Shown: piece by piece, positions 28,275 to 37,402 of the stretch
Position numbering within the stretch: position 1 is the first letter of the stretch
Layout: each line of letters starts with the position of its first letter
NCBI RefSeq assembly: GCF_019748715.1
Contig: NZ_JACLBZ010000012.1
Coordinates: 62,001-126,000, forward strand
Source: Sporosarcina aquimarina
GTDB taxonomy: Bacteria > Bacillota > Bacilli > Bacillales_A > Planococcaceae
Reading direction: 5' to 3'
Length of the DNA: 64,000 nucleotides
The notes under the pieces: model-generated
Seen by the model: only the letters and a program-made list of their open reading frames with translations
What the model was told of the DNA's origin: nothing
Databases searched by the model: none
Made by a program: the position numbers and the translations under genes

Positions 28275-28599
28275 ATTGTTTCCTCCTAATGATCTATAAA
28301 TAATGAGATAAAATCTACATACAACGTACAGATATGCTCCGTTGATATCCGTTGAAGGCGGACCACTCCTCATTTACTTCGCTCCCTGTACGGTTCTCTA
28401 ACGCTAATCAATGAGAATAAGTTGTAGCAGAGAGCCACTATTACTGGCATAAGCGAAGCATTGTGAGCACTTCTTTGTGTTTTACCGCGTTCCATTCCAA
28501 TCAACTAAGTTTTCTTTTGCTCTTAGCGAGCTGTCTAGTATTGATATGAAAACTTTAACTCATCTTATAATATATTCCCGTCCACAACGACTAAAATCC
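28275..28599 (-). other. Long 5' leader of rnjB
   Basis: About 320 bases separate the predicted start of transcription from the rnjB GTG. A long imperfect inverted repeat (28376-28406 with 28425-28459; matching blocks ACTTCGCT/AGCGAAG, TTCTCT/AGAGAG and CGCTA/TAGC) and a direct repeat TCAACGGA (twice, about 28333-28350) lie inside. An in-frame ATG with a GGGAG site is at 28371-28373. I recognise no known riboswitch or T-box. Confidence 0.45.
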
Positions 28600-28629
28600 A
28601 TTATACGAGATAGTGGGCTTCTAGTACAA
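28600..28629 (-). promoter_or_regulatory. Sigma-A promoter upstream of rnjB
   Basis: Minus-strand TTGTAC (28624-28629), 18-base spacer, TATAAT (28600-28605), immediately after the dapA terminator. Confidence 0.75.
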
Positions 28630-28630
28630 A

Positions 28631-28660
28631 CAAAAAAAGCCGGATTCATCATCCGGCTTT
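28631..28660 (-). terminator. Terminator after dapA
   Basis: Minus-strand AAAGCCGGATGATGAATCCGGCTTTTTTTG: a perfect stem with T7, 3 bases after the dapA stop codon. Confidence 0.93.
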
Positions 28661-28663
28661 ACT

Positions 28664-29557
28664 TTATTCCGCAACAGATTGTGTTTTACTGAAATTTTCA
28701 AGTGCCAAATCGATCAGCTCAGATTGACTTGCGTCCATTGCTATGAGTGGTAAACGTACGCCGCCTGTTGGGATACCCAACCTTTCAAGTGCATATTTAA
28801 CAGGGATTGGATTCGGTGAAGAAAACAAGGCGCTGAATACAGGCAATAGAGCACGGTGTAGCTTTGCAGCTTCTTTCGTCTGTCCGTTTTGAAATGCTTT
28901 GATCATCTTTTGCATTTCATTTCCTACTACATGAGCCGAAACAGAGACAATTCCTCTTCCGCCGATCGCGAGAAGTGGCAGCGTCATACTGTCGTCCCCG
29001 CTGTACACTTGGAAATCATCATCTGTTCCTTCAATGATCGCAGCCATTTGTTCAAGACTTCCACTCGCTTCTTTAATGGCCTTAATGTTAGCAATTTCTG
29101 ATAACGCAATGACCGTTTCCGGCAGCAGATTGACGATCGATCTGCTCGGAATATTGTAGAGTAAAATAGGTAAAAATGTTTCTTTTGCTATAGCTGAAAA
29201 ATGCGCATACATACCTTTTTGATCCGGTTTATTATAATAAGGAGTCACCAGCATGATGCCGTCAGCACCAGATAACTCAGCAGCCTTCGTCAATTCAATC
29301 GATTCCGCTGTATTGTTTGTACCTGTTCCTGCAATTACAGGCACCCGTTTATTCACAACTTTCACGACAAAATCCAATAATTCTCTTTTCTCCGTAACTG
29401 TGAGTGTGGGCGATTCGCCTGTCGTACCACTGACAATTATAGAATCTGTCCCATTTGCGATTAGATGTTCAAGTAATTTTCCGGTGTTTTCATAATTGAT
29501 GGTACCATCTGGAGAAAAAGGAGTAACCATTGCTGTACCTATATTTCCTAGTTCCAC
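28664..29557 (-). CDS. dapA: 4-hydroxy-tetrahydrodipicolinate synthase
   Basis: Condenses aspartate semialdehyde with pyruvate, the first committed step to diaminopimelate, lysine and, in sporulating cells, dipicolinate. 297 aa. Substrate loop GTTGESPTLT, tyrosine region VTPYYNKPDQKGMY and Schiff-base lysine region IKAIKEASGS are all present. I chose GTG at 29555-29557 (MELGNIGTAM), because the AAAAGGG ribosome-binding site sits 9 bases before it and the N-terminus then aligns to B. subtilis DapA; the ATG 9 bases upstream abuts the ribosome-binding site. asd lies just upstream, and dapG, normally between them in B. subtilis, is absent. Confidence 0.95.
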   Translation of the reverse strand: MELGNIGTAMVTPFSPDGTINYENTGKLLEHLIANGTDSIIVSGTTGESPTLTVTEKRELLDFVVKVVNKRVPVIAGTGTNNTAESIELTKAAELSGADGIMLVTPYYNKPDQKGMYAHFSAIAKETFLPILLYNIPSRSIVNLLPETVIALSEIANIKAIKEASGSLEQMAAIIEGTDDDFQVYSGDDSMTLPLLAIGGRGIVSVSAHVVGNEMQKMIKAFQNGQTKEAAKLHRALLPVFSALFSSPNPIPVKYALERLGIPTGGVRLPLIAMDASQSELIDLALENFSKTQSVAE

Positions 29558-29599
29558 GTTGATCATCCCTTTTCTTATTCATTCATAACACACGACAAA

Positions 29600-30625
29600 T
29601 CAGTTGATCAATTCTTCGGCAATCTGCACAGAGTTCAATGCAGCGCCTTTTAACAAGTTATCCGACACAACCCACAAGTGGAAGCCCTTTGGATGATTTA
29701 AATCTTTGCGAATTCTCCCGACAAACACTTCGTCCCTGCCCTCTGCGTATAGCGGCATAGGATAGAGCTGTGCAGTCGGATCATCTTGTAGAACGATTCC
29801 AGGAGCCTTTTCCAAGAGAGCTTGGATTTCGCTTGTCGTGACATTGTCCTGATCGATTTCAATATATACAGATTCTGAATGACCGGATACGACAGGCAGT
29901 CTCACACAAGTCGCCGCTACCGACATTTCATAATCATTAAATATTTTCTTTGTTTCATTGATCATTTTTAATTCTTCAAGAGTATATCCAGATTCATCAA
30001 ACGAATCGATTTGTGGGATTGCATTAAATGCGATGGGATAATGACGTTTTGCAGAAGCAGAAGGCAATACTTCCGCTTGGATTTCACTACGGTCAGAGAA
30101 TTGCTTGCTTTGTTCAGACAACTCATCAATCGCTTCCACGCCTGCACCAGAAACTGCTTGGTAGGTTGATACGATTATTCGATTCAAGCCGTATTGATCC
30201 TTTATTGGTTTCAACGCCGCCACCATTTGAATTGTAGAGCAGTTTGGGTTGGCAATTATTCCGGAATGCTTTGTTAATTCTTTTGGATTTACTTCTGGTA
30301 CGACAAGCGGTGTGTTTTTATCCATACGGAAGGCACTTGTGTTGTCAATAACGACCGCGCCTCTTTTCACTGCTTCATGGGCAAACATTTCAGAGATACT
30401 TCCACCCGCACTAAAGAATGCAATGTCGATACCTTCAAAAGCTTCAGGTGTTGTTTCCTGTACAATGTACGTGTTGCCGCCAGCTTTGATTTCGTTGCCT
30501 GCAGAACGTTTAGATGCAAGTAACTTGATGGATTTGGCTGGGAAGTTTCTTTCCACCAATTTTTCAAGTATTTTTGTTCCTACCGCCCCGGTGGCTCCGA
30601 CAATTGCAACATTTACATTCTTCAT
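29600..30625 (-). CDS. asd: Aspartate-semialdehyde dehydrogenase
   Basis: Reduces aspartyl phosphate to aspartate semialdehyde, the branch-point metabolite used by DapA. 341 aa from ATG at 30623-30625, behind GGAAGAGAG. The NADP loop GATGAVGTKIL is at residues 9-19, the active-site cysteine in IANPNCSTIQ is C129, and the KRHYPIAFN region is present. The longer in-frame reading to 30670 has no similarity. It has its own extended -10 promoter, so it is made in vegetative cells apart from the spoVF genes. Confidence 0.97.
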   Translation of the reverse strand: MKNVNVAIVGATGAVGTKILEKLVERNFPAKSIKLLASKRSAGNEIKAGGNTYIVQETTPEAFEGIDIAFFSAGGSISEMFAHEAVKRGAVVIDNTSAFRMDKNTPLVVPEVNPKELTKHSGIIANPNCSTIQMVAALKPIKDQYGLNRIIVSTYQAVSGAGVEAIDELSEQSKQFSDRSEIQAEVLPSASAKRHYPIAFNAIPQIDSFDESGYTLEELKMINETKKIFNDYEMSVAATCVRLPVVSGHSESVYIEIDQDNVTTSEIQALLEKAPGIVLQDDPTAQLYPMPLYAEGRDEVFVGRIRKDLNHPKGFHLWVVSDNLLKGAALNSVQIAEELIN

Positions 30626-30707
30626 TTCTCTCTTCCTTTCAATGATTAACAAGTAATTATTTGGAGCCATCTAGATTGCTCCGAACTCGTTAATTGTTAT
30701 TGAACGA

Positions 30708-30716
30708 ATTATAACA
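30708..30716 (-). promoter_or_regulatory. Extended -10 promoter of asd
   Basis: Minus-strand TGTTATAAT (TATAAT at 30708-30713 with the upstream TG). The -35 is weak. It lies between spoVFB and asd. Confidence 0.6.
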
Positions 30717-30743
30717 TATTTTGCGATATTTAAAAATCTATTT

Positions 30744-31334
30744 TTATGCATCTTTATGAAGGATTAATAAAGGTTGCAATTGTTTGCCTTGTATAGCGGA
30801 CGCTGTCGTTTCTGGCAGTAAAGAGAAATCAGCGATTAATGAGTTCGGTTTTTTTATACAGTCATCCTGTCCGAATGGTATAAAATAAACATTTTTCATA
30901 TTTAATAACTTCATTAAATTCATGCCGTTCAACCCTAAGGCGTCATTTGTTGATACGCCAAGCACAACTGGTTTTTCATTGCGCAGTGTAGCTTTTGCTG
31001 CCATCAATACAGGTGAATCTGTAGATGCATTTGCAAATCTGCTCATGGAATTACCAGTAAGCGGTGAAATAACCATGCAGTCTAGCGGATTTGTTGGGCC
31101 GAATGGCTCGGCTTCAACAATACTAGACACAACTTTTTCACCTGTCGCCTCTTCAATTCGCTTAATCCATTCTTCTCCAGTACCAAAACGCGTGGCTGCA
31201 TGGAGTACGGAATGCGTAATAATCGGTACTACTGTCGCTCCCTCTTTTTGCAGAGAGCTAATCATCGGAAGCAATTGGTCATAAGTGCAATGTGAAGCCG
31301 TAATTCCTAATCCGATTCGTTTTCCTTCAAGCAT
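30744..31334 (-). CDS. spoVFB: Dipicolinate synthase subunit B
   Basis: Flavoprotein-like subunit of dipicolinate synthase, which makes the spore-core chelator pyridine-2,6-dicarboxylate in the mother cell. 196 aa. Near-identical blocks to the remembered B. subtilis protein: GKRIGLGITASHCTY, AEPFGPTNPLDCMVI, GNSMSRFANA and STNDALGLNGMNLMKL. Its start overlaps spoVFA by 28 bases, so the two subunits are translationally coupled. Confidence 0.97.
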   Translation of the reverse strand: MLEGKRIGLGITASHCTYDQLLPMISSLQKEGATVVPIITHSVLHAATRFGTGEEWIKRIEEATGEKVVSSIVEAEPFGPTNPLDCMVISPLTGNSMSRFANASTDSPVLMAAKATLRNEKPVVLGVSTNDALGLNGMNLMKLLNMKNVYFIPFGQDDCIKKPNSLIADFSLLPETTASAIQGKQLQPLLILHKDA

Positions 31335-32113
31335 GTAACTCCCCTTTCTTCTATGTCCATTCTCAAAATCGCCTCAACCAGAGCAGCTGCTGCGTCCACT
31401 GGAAAATGAATTCCGGGCAATTTGAGGTGTATCGTATAGTATTCAGAAGAATAAGAGGGCTTTAGGCAGCCTGGAGCAGAAGCAAGGTCAAAAATACGTG
31501 TTTCACCGCTTTTTTCGGGGTCAAGCCATTGTGAGGGTATGGTGTTTACTAAGTAATCGTTCGAGAATACTGTACGTTCTGTTAATCGTAAAGGTTCATA
31601 ACCCGCAATGGCCGCTTCCGCCAGCTGTTCATCAGATCTGGCGGCAATGGTTACGGTAGCTTGTAAGTTCCGTAAGACTTGTGCCACAGCCTTTCCTACT
31701 CTGCCAAAGCCAGCTACATAAAAATGCTTCCCTGCAATTTGCCGCTTCGTTTGTTCATAAAACACTTGGACAAAAGCCTCCGCTGTCAATCGGGCATTTT
31801 GCCAAATAAACGGTTCATAGTGCAAATAATTTGCGTGTCGTACTTTTTTTTCATCTAACTGATTCAGCCACTCTTGTGAAGCCTGGCCAGTAAATACTTT
31901 CATTGATGGTCCAAGTAATTCAGGAGGAATGGGATCTTTCATCGGTAATAACGGAAGTATTATTTGATCTGGCTGCCATTCAGTCAACACCTGTTTCAGT
32001 TCTTCATTGAATGCATCCGCAGCAACATATCGGCTGCTATAATTTTGTTCAAGCAATATATCATTGGCCATCTTCAGCCGCTGATCCTTCCCCACTACAA
32101 GCCATTTAGTCAT
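31307..32113 (-). CDS. spoVFA: Dipicolinate synthase subunit A
   Basis: NAD(P)-binding subunit of dipicolinate synthase. The C-terminal half is a recognisable Rossmann domain (YVAGFGRVGKAVAQVL, then NTIPSQWL, then FDLASAPGCLKPSY). The first 110 residues are only weakly like B. subtilis SpoVFA, and the protein (268 aa) is about 30 shorter. I chose ATG at 32111-32113 (MTKWLVVGKDQ), overlapping the ymxH stop; a longer in-frame reading starts at 32143. The assignment rests on the Rossmann domain and on spoVFB next to it. Confidence 0.88.
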   Translation of the reverse strand: MTKWLVVGKDQRLKMANDILLEQNYSSRYVAADAFNEELKQVLTEWQPDQIILPLLPMKDPIPPELLGPSMKVFTGQASQEWLNQLDEKKVRHANYLHYEPFIWQNARLTAEAFVQVFYEQTKRQIAGKHFYVAGFGRVGKAVAQVLRNLQATVTIAARSDEQLAEAAIAGYEPLRLTERTVFSNDYLVNTIPSQWLDPEKSGETRIFDLASAPGCLKPSYSSEYYTIHLKLPGIHFPVDAAAALVEAILRMDIEERGVTCLKENESD

Positions 32114-32384
32114 CTTCAGACACATCCTTCCTGTCCAGTTCATGTGTTTTGCCGAATAAAATTCGATCCTCTCCTACGAGCACAATTTCATGCCATGGAA
32201 TATATTCGACAATGTCATGATCTTTTTGACGGAACAGATTTTTTCCAAGCTTTTTCCGGATTTCAAATCCAATGATCTCACCCGTTTTGTGATTGAAAAG
32301 GAGATCGGTATCCGCAAGAAATCCATAGCGCATACCTTCCTCCACTTGAATCAGCTCTTTTTGTGCCAGCTCTGATAACAACAT
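32106..32384 (-). CDS. ymxH: YmxH, PRC-barrel (YlmC/YmxH) family sporulation-locus protein
   Basis: 92-aa small protein with a PRC-barrel fold: LLSELAQKELIQVEEGMRYG is the usual start and VGEDRILFG the C-terminal strand. The family is conserved beside mlpA and spoVF in Bacillales, but its role is unknown. ATG at 32382-32384 is preceded by GAGAGGGTGG. The last bases overlap spoVFA. Confidence 0.85.
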   Translation of the reverse strand: MLLSELAQKELIQVEEGMRYGFLADTDLLFNHKTGEIIGFEIRKKLGKNLFRQKDHDIVEYIPWHEIVLVGEDRILFGKTHELDRKDVSEDD

Positions 32385-32447
32385 AACAATCCACCCTCTC
32401 TTATGATCTTCTATCATCATATGTATAGAAAGAGAGAAGTCGACTAC

Positions 32448-33704
32448 TTAATTGAGCAGGTTTTTAAATTGGAGAATGTTTTTTTCAGGGGAAACAATTG
32501 ATGTGGAGCGAGCACTCGTCAAAACTTGCTGGCCGAGACGATAAACACTTCTTTTTTCCACTAACTCAATACGCTCCACAACTTGTTCAATTGTTTGATG
32601 CATGCCAATTACTAATTCATTGCGGCCATTTCGGTACATGCGGGACTCTGAGTTTTCCAGTCCTAGAACAAAACTGCCTTTTAGCTGTTCTTTTGCATTG
32701 CGCAATTCTTTATCCGTCAAGCCATCATGCAATAGTTCCGCGATGACCTGTTCGATCGTTTGATACGTCTCTTGAAAATTCTCAGGGGAGGTTCCGCAAT
32801 ATATGACAAAGCCGCCTGCATTCTCATATGCGGAGTAATACGTATAGACAGAGTAGGCCAATCCCCGATTTTCCCGTACTTCTTGGAATAGTCTTGAAGA
32901 CATTGTCCCGCCAAGTATACTGTCGAACAAACTTAATTCATAAATTCGGTCATGCGTTGCTGGAAGAGATGGGTAACCAAAGGCAATATGGGCTTGTTCA
33001 ATATCTTTTGTTTTGATCGTCTGTTTTGCTGCGAAATTTGGCAAATGCATTTCATTTGGTCCAATTGTTGAATTTTTACTCTGATACGTACCAAAATGCG
33101 CTTCGATTAGCTTAATAAGCCGAACATCATAATTACCCGCGATGGAGATGACCAACTTATCGGGCCCATAATTTCGCGCCATAAATTCGTCTACCATTTC
33201 CTTGGTGAAACGCTTGATCGTCTCGCTTCGTCCACCTACTGGTTTACCGATTGAATCATCTGGGAACATCGCAGCCCAAAGTCTTTCATCGACGTCTTCA
33301 TCCGGCATATCTTCTACTGAAGAGATTTCATCTAGAATAACGGATTTTTCTTTCTCCATTTCTTCTTCATCAAATACTGAGTGGAAAAACATATCCGATA
33401 AAATCGTCAACGCGTATGACGCGTGATGACTTAAAACGGTTGTGTAGTAACACGTCATTTCTTTCGATGTAAACGCATTAAGATCTCCGCCAATTTGATC
33501 GAATTGTTCAGCAATCATCCTGGCATTTCGGCTTTCTGTTCCCTTAAACAACATATGCTCAATAAAATGAGCAATTCCCTCTTGTTCTGCTGTTTCATCT
33601 GCAGATCCTGCATGCACCCATAATCCTACAGCTACTGACTTTACATAGGGCATCTTTTCATGAACGATCCGTACACCATTTGAACAAATATATTTTTGAA
33701 TCAT
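32448..33704 (-). CDS. mlpA: M16-family zinc protease MlpA
   Basis: 418-aa M16 peptidase with the zinc motif HFIEH at residues 46-50 and a downstream catalytic region (EEMEKEKSVILDEISSVED). B. subtilis MlpA (YmxG) is known to influence extracellular protease expression. ATG at 33702-33704 follows AAGGAGTG; the in-frame extension to 33749 has no similarity. ylxY, which precedes it in B. subtilis, is missing, so pnp is directly upstream. Confidence 0.93.
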   Translation of the reverse strand: MIQKYICSNGVRIVHEKMPYVKSVAVGLWVHAGSADETAEQEGIAHFIEHMLFKGTESRNARMIAEQFDQIGGDLNAFTSKEMTCYYTTVLSHHASYALTILSDMFFHSVFDEEEMEKEKSVILDEISSVEDMPDEDVDERLWAAMFPDDSIGKPVGGRSETIKRFTKEMVDEFMARNYGPDKLVISIAGNYDVRLIKLIEAHFGTYQSKNSTIGPNEMHLPNFAAKQTIKTKDIEQAHIAFGYPSLPATHDRIYELSLFDSILGGTMSSRLFQEVRENRGLAYSVYTYYSAYENAGGFVIYCGTSPENFQETYQTIEQVIAELLHDGLTDKELRNAKEQLKGSFVLGLENSESRMYRNGRNELVIGMHQTIEQVVERIELVEKRSVYRLGQQVLTSARSTSIVSPEKNILQFKNLLN

Positions 33705-33728
33705 CGACTTCACTCCTTCTAAAAGTAC

Positions 33729-33765
33729 AAAAAGCCTCCTTCGCCGCAACTTGTGCAGGAAGAGG
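33729..33765 (-). terminator. Terminator between pnp and mlpA
   Basis: Minus-strand AGCCTCTTCC, loop, GAAGGAGGCTTTTTG: a GC-rich stem with T5, just after the pnp stop. Confidence 0.85.
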
Positions 33766-33781
33766 CTCGTTCGCTTTTACA

Positions 33782-35905
33782 TTACTCTTTGTTTGCTTTT
33801 TCTTGTGCTTCTTTTTCTTCTTGGATCACTACTTTTCTGGAAAGGTTCACTCGACCCTGCTTATCAATTTCAATGACCTTGACAAATAGTTCGTCACCAA
33901 GTTTCAATTCATCTTCAACCGCTTTTGTGCGGCCTTCTTGAATTTCAGAAATATGAAGCAATCCATCTTTGCCAGGGAAGATTTCCAAGAACGCACCAAA
34001 CTTTTCAATGCGTTTCACTTTTGCTAAGTAGTATTCACCAGCTTTCGCTTCTCGAACGATGTCTTCGATCATCTTCTTAGCTTTCGCATTCATTTCAGAA
34101 TTCGGTGATGCGATGTAAATCGTACCATCTTGTTCTGTATCAATTTTAACTTGAGTTTCCTCAATGATTTTATTGATAACTTTTCCTCCAGGTCCAATGA
34201 CATCACGGATCTTATCTGGATTAATATGAATTACAACAATTTTCGGAGCGTATTCAGACAGTTCCTCACGTGTTGTAGAAATTGTAGTCATCATATGTTC
34301 AAGGATTTTAATACGGCCAATTTTGGCTTGTGCGAGTGACTCTTCAAGAATTTGACGAGAAAGTCCGTCAATTTTGATATCCATTTGAAGGGCTGTGATT
34401 CCTTTTTCGGTACCAGCTACTTTAAAGTCCATATCGCCTAAATGGTCTTCCATTCCTTGAATATCCGTTAGAATAGAGTAATCTTCTTCTTTTTTGATCA
34501 ATCCCATTGCAATACCTGCTACAGGAGACTTGATTGGAACACCAGCATCCATCATAGCCATTGTAGACGCACAGATCGATGCTTGTGAAGAAGAACCGTT
34601 TGATTCTAATACTTCCGCTACAAGGCGCATTGTGTACGGGAATTCATCTTCATTCGGAAGGACTGGCAGCAATGCACGTTCACCCAATGCCCCATGTCCG
34701 ATTTCACGGCGTCCCGGTCCTCGGATCGGTCCTGTTTCACCGACACTGAAGTTCGGGAAATTATAATGATGCATGAAGCGCTTAGATTCGTCTAAGCCTA
34801 ATCCATCAATGATTTGAACTTCGCCGAGCGCACCCAATGTACAGACACTCAACACTTGTGTTTGTCCACGTGTAAACAGGGATGAACCGTGAGCACGTTG
34901 CAACAGACCTGTTTCTGATGACAATGGACGAATTTCATCCAACGCACGGCCGTCTGGACGCACCTTATCCACCGTAATCAATCGACGAACTTCATCTTTC
35001 ACCATTTGCTCCAAAACAGCCTTCACTTGTTTCATCGTATCTTCATCAGCTTCATTCGCGATATAACGATCAAGCACAGCAGTCTTTACTTCATTGATTG
35101 CTTCTTCACGAGCGTGCTTTTCTTCAGTTTGAATCGCTGAAATCAAGTCGTTTTCACAGAAGTTTTTCACTTCTGCACTGATTTCTGGGTCTAGTTCGAA
35201 TAGTTCAATTTCAAACTTTTCCTTGCCAATTTCTTGAGCAATTTTTTCTTGGAACGCAATCAATTTCTTGATTTCATCATGACCGAACATGATCGCTTCA
35301 AGCATGATCTCTTCAGAAACTTCTTTCGCTCCTGCTTCTACCATGTTAATGGCATCTTTAGTACCGGCTACGACTAAATCGATCTCTGATGTTTCCAGTT
35401 GCTCAGGTGTTGGATTGACGATAAACTCTCCATCAATGCGTCCAACTTGCACACCTGCGATTGGTCCATCAAACGGAATATCTGAAATAGACAGTGCTAA
35501 AGAAGAGCCGATCATAGCAGCAATTTCAGATGAACAGTTTTGATCAACTGACATAACAAGTGAAATTACTTGTACATCATTACGGAAGCCATCTGGAAAT
35601 AACGGGCGGATCGGACGGTCAATTAACCGGCTTGTCAATACCGCTTTTTCTGACGGTCGGCCTTCACGCTTGATGAATCCACCAGGAATTTTACCGACTG
35701 CATATAAACGTTCTTCATAGTTGACTGTAAGTGGGAAAAAATCCAGAGGTTTTGGTTTCTTAGAAGCGGTTACTGTGGATAATACTGTTGTGTCGCCGTA
35801 ACGAACCAATACAGCGCCGTTTGCTTGCTTTGCAAGTTGTCCTGCTTCGATTGTCAGCGGACGTCCTGCCCAATCAAGTGTATAAACATTTTTCTGTTCT
35901 GACAT
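33782..35905 (-). CDS. pnp: Polynucleotide phosphorylase
   Basis: 3'-5' phosphorolytic exoribonuclease. 707 aa from ATG at 35903-35905. Two RNase PH domains surround a helical linker; the second has the conserved [17 protein letters not shown] and [18 protein letters not shown] segments. The C-terminus has a KH domain ([15 protein letters not shown]) and an S1 domain ([20 protein letters not shown]). The in-frame extension to 36013 is noncoding leader. It follows rpsO, as in most bacteria. Confidence 0.98.
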   Translation of the reverse strand: MSEQKNVYTLDWAGRPLTIEAGQLAKQANGAVLVRYGDTTVLSTVTASKKPKPLDFFPLTVNYEERLYAVGKIPGGFIKREGRPSEKAVLTSRLIDRPIRPLFPDGFRNDVQVISLVMSVDQNCSSEIAAMIGSSLALSISDIPFDGPIAGVQVGRIDGEFIVNPTPEQLETSEIDLVVAGTKDAINMVEAGAKEVSEEIMLEAIMFGHDEIKKLIAFQEKIAQEIGKEKFEIELFELDPEISAEVKNFCENDLISAIQTEEKHAREEAINEVKTAVLDRYIANEADEDTMKQVKAVLEQMVKDEVRRLITVDKVRPDGRALDEIRPLSSETGLLQRAHGSSLFTRGQTQVLSVCTLGALGEVQIIDGLGLDESKRFMHHYNFPNFSVGETGPIRGPGRREIGHGALGERALLPVLPNEDEFPYTMRLVAEVLESNGSSSQASICASTMAMMDAGVPIKSPVAGIAMGLIKKEEDYSILTDIQGMEDHLGDMDFKVAGTEKGITALQMDIKIDGLSRQILEESLAQAKIGRIKILEHMMTTISTTREELSEYAPKIVVIHINPDKIRDVIGPGGKVINKIIEETQVKIDTEQDGTIYIASPNSEMNAKAKKMIEDIVREAKAGEYYLAKVKRIEKFGAFLEIFPGKDGLLHISEIQEGRTKAVEDELKLGDELFVKVIEIDKQGRVNLSRKVVIQEEKEAQEKANKE

Positions 35906-36014
35906 TGTAGAACTCCTCTCTAATGTGAAACTTGGTACATCATAGTTGTATGTAATTAGTAGTAGTGTATCAAACCAGATACATTTATGCGAAAGTTTTC
36001 GTCTTAATTCCATA

Positions 36015-36041
36015 GAAAAAAGCGGGCAATGCCCGCTTTTT
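36015..36041 (-). terminator. Terminator after rpsO
   Basis: Minus-strand AAAAGCGGGCATTGCCCGCTTTTTT, a perfect hairpin with T6, 7 bases after the rpsO stop. Confidence 0.93.
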
Positions 36042-36048
36042 AGTCTTA

Positions 36049-36318
36049 TTAACGGCGTAAGCCAAGTTTTGCAATAAGATCACGGTAACGTTGAACGTTA
36101 GTTTCACGTAAATATCTCAAAAGACGACGACGTGTACCAACCATTTTGTAAAGACCGCGACGTGAGTGGTGGTCTTTCTTGTGCGTACGCAAGTGGTTGT
36201 TCAAGTTATTGATCTCTTCAGTAAGGATAGCAATCTGAACATCAGCAGATCCAGTATCATTTTCATGAGTCTTGAATTCGTTGATCAATTCAGCTTTTCG
36301 CTCTTGTGTAATAGCCAT
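36049..36318 (-). CDS. rpsO: 30S ribosomal protein S15
   Basis: 89 aa, the family length. Binds the 16S rRNA central-domain three-way junction. [20 protein letters not shown] and [19 protein letters not shown] are the standard sequences. ATG at 36316-36318 lies 8 bases after AGGAGG. It has its own promoter (36414-36442) and a 95-base leader that, by analogy with other bacteria, may be a site of S15 autoregulation. Confidence 0.98.
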   Translation of the reverse strand: MAITQERKAELINEFKTHENDTGSADVQIAILTEEINNLNNHLRTHKKDHHSRRGLYKMVGTRRRLLRYLRETNVQRYRDLIAKLGLRR

Positions 36319-36413
36319 CCTTTTCACCTCCTAATTAAAAGTATCCCCATCTCCCGAGCAATCGTTGGTGATTCGCATTGCCAAGAAGCGGTTTGTGTCA
36401 TTAACACTACTTT

Positions 36414-36442
36414 ATCATATCACGCCATTCTGTCAGTTGCAA
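36414..36442 (-). promoter_or_regulatory. Sigma-A promoter of rpsO
   Basis: Minus-strand TTGCAA (36437-36442), 17-base spacer, TATGAT (36414-36419), just downstream of the ribF stop codon. Confidence 0.75.
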
Positions 36443-36451
36443 CATTCAACT

Positions 36452-37390
36452 CTAGCCATTTAACAAGTCCATGGCGGTTTGTTTGTCTTTGCCGATTTGT
36501 TCTTTTAACGCCTCAAGCGACTCAAATTTCCGCTCTGCCCGAATCCGATGCAGCCATTCAATCGCCACCTGCTTACCGTAGAGATCCATGTTCGCATTTA
36601 GGAGATGAACTTCTGCTGTGGCCACGCGGTGTTCCGGGTTATGAAAAGTCGGTTTGACACCCAGATTGCAAACGCCTGGATGCCACTTCCCGTCTACCAA
36701 ACAATATACTGCGTAGACACCGTTGGCAGGCACGATATTCTCCTCATCTGTTTGAATATTGGCGGTCGGAAAACCTAACTGACGACCGCGTTTCTCTCCA
36801 TGTACAACTTCACCAAACGTACGGAAAGGTCGTCCGAGTAACAGCGCAGCTTCCTCGACATCACCTTCTGACAGCAGTTGACGCACTTTAGTGGAGGATA
36901 CTTTGCCATCATGATCATATGTGACTTTTTGAATCGTCGTCGTACCGTACAAACCTTCAGAAAGGTCATGCATCTCTTTCATCGTACCGGAACCTTTCAT
37001 ACCAAAAGTAAAGTCAAATCCAGCGGTCACGTGCTTGACACCTAATCCTTTAACAAAAATATCGATAAACTGCTGTGGGGATAAGCTGGCTAAATCCCAA
37101 TCAAAACTAACGATGAAAAGAGTATCGACTTGAAGCGCTTCCAGGAGCCGAACCTTTTCCTCTAACGGCGTAATGTAGCCTACATTTCTACCTGAAAAAA
37201 GTTGTGACGGATGAGGATCAAATGTCATGACAGCTGTTTGTATTCCTAACTCATCCGCCTTTTTCTTTGCGGAATCGATAACTTCCTGATGCCCTTTATG
37301 TACGCCATCAAAAAACCCAATAGCCATGGAATAGGCATGATGCAATTGGATGTTCAGTTGATCAGGATATCGTAATCTGTAGATTTCCAT
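36452..37390 (-). CDS. ribF: Bifunctional riboflavin kinase / FAD synthetase
   Basis: Makes FMN and FAD from riboflavin (called RibC in B. subtilis). 312 aa. The N-terminal FAD synthetase domain has AIGFFDGVHKGHQ (the GxFDGxHxGH nucleotidyl-transfer motif) and SSTKVRQLL; the C-terminal flavokinase domain has GRQLGFPTANI and NGVYAVYCLVDGKWHPGVCNLGV-type blocks. It follows truB by 12 bases in the nusA-infB operon. Confidence 0.96.
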   Translation of the reverse strand: MEIYRLRYPDQLNIQLHHAYSMAIGFFDGVHKGHQEVIDSAKKKADELGIQTAVMTFDPHPSQLFSGRNVGYITPLEEKVRLLEALQVDTLFIVSFDWDLASLSPQQFIDIFVKGLGVKHVTAGFDFTFGMKGSGTMKEMHDLSEGLYGTTTIQKVTYDHDGKVSSTKVRQLLSEGDVEEAALLLGRPFRTFGEVVHGEKRGRQLGFPTANIQTDEENIVPANGVYAVYCLVDGKWHPGVCNLGVKPTFHNPEHRVATAEVHLLNANMDLYGKQVAIEWLHRIRAERKFESLEALKEQIGKDKQTAMDLLNG

Positions 37391-37402
37391 TTCTATCTCT
37401 CC

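Noticed and set aside
28275..28599. T-box or lysine riboswitch in the rnjB leader
   Set aside because: The GGAGTGGTCCGCC stretch recalls a T-box antiterminator, but the conserved AGGGTGGNACCGCG sequence and the terminator are missing.
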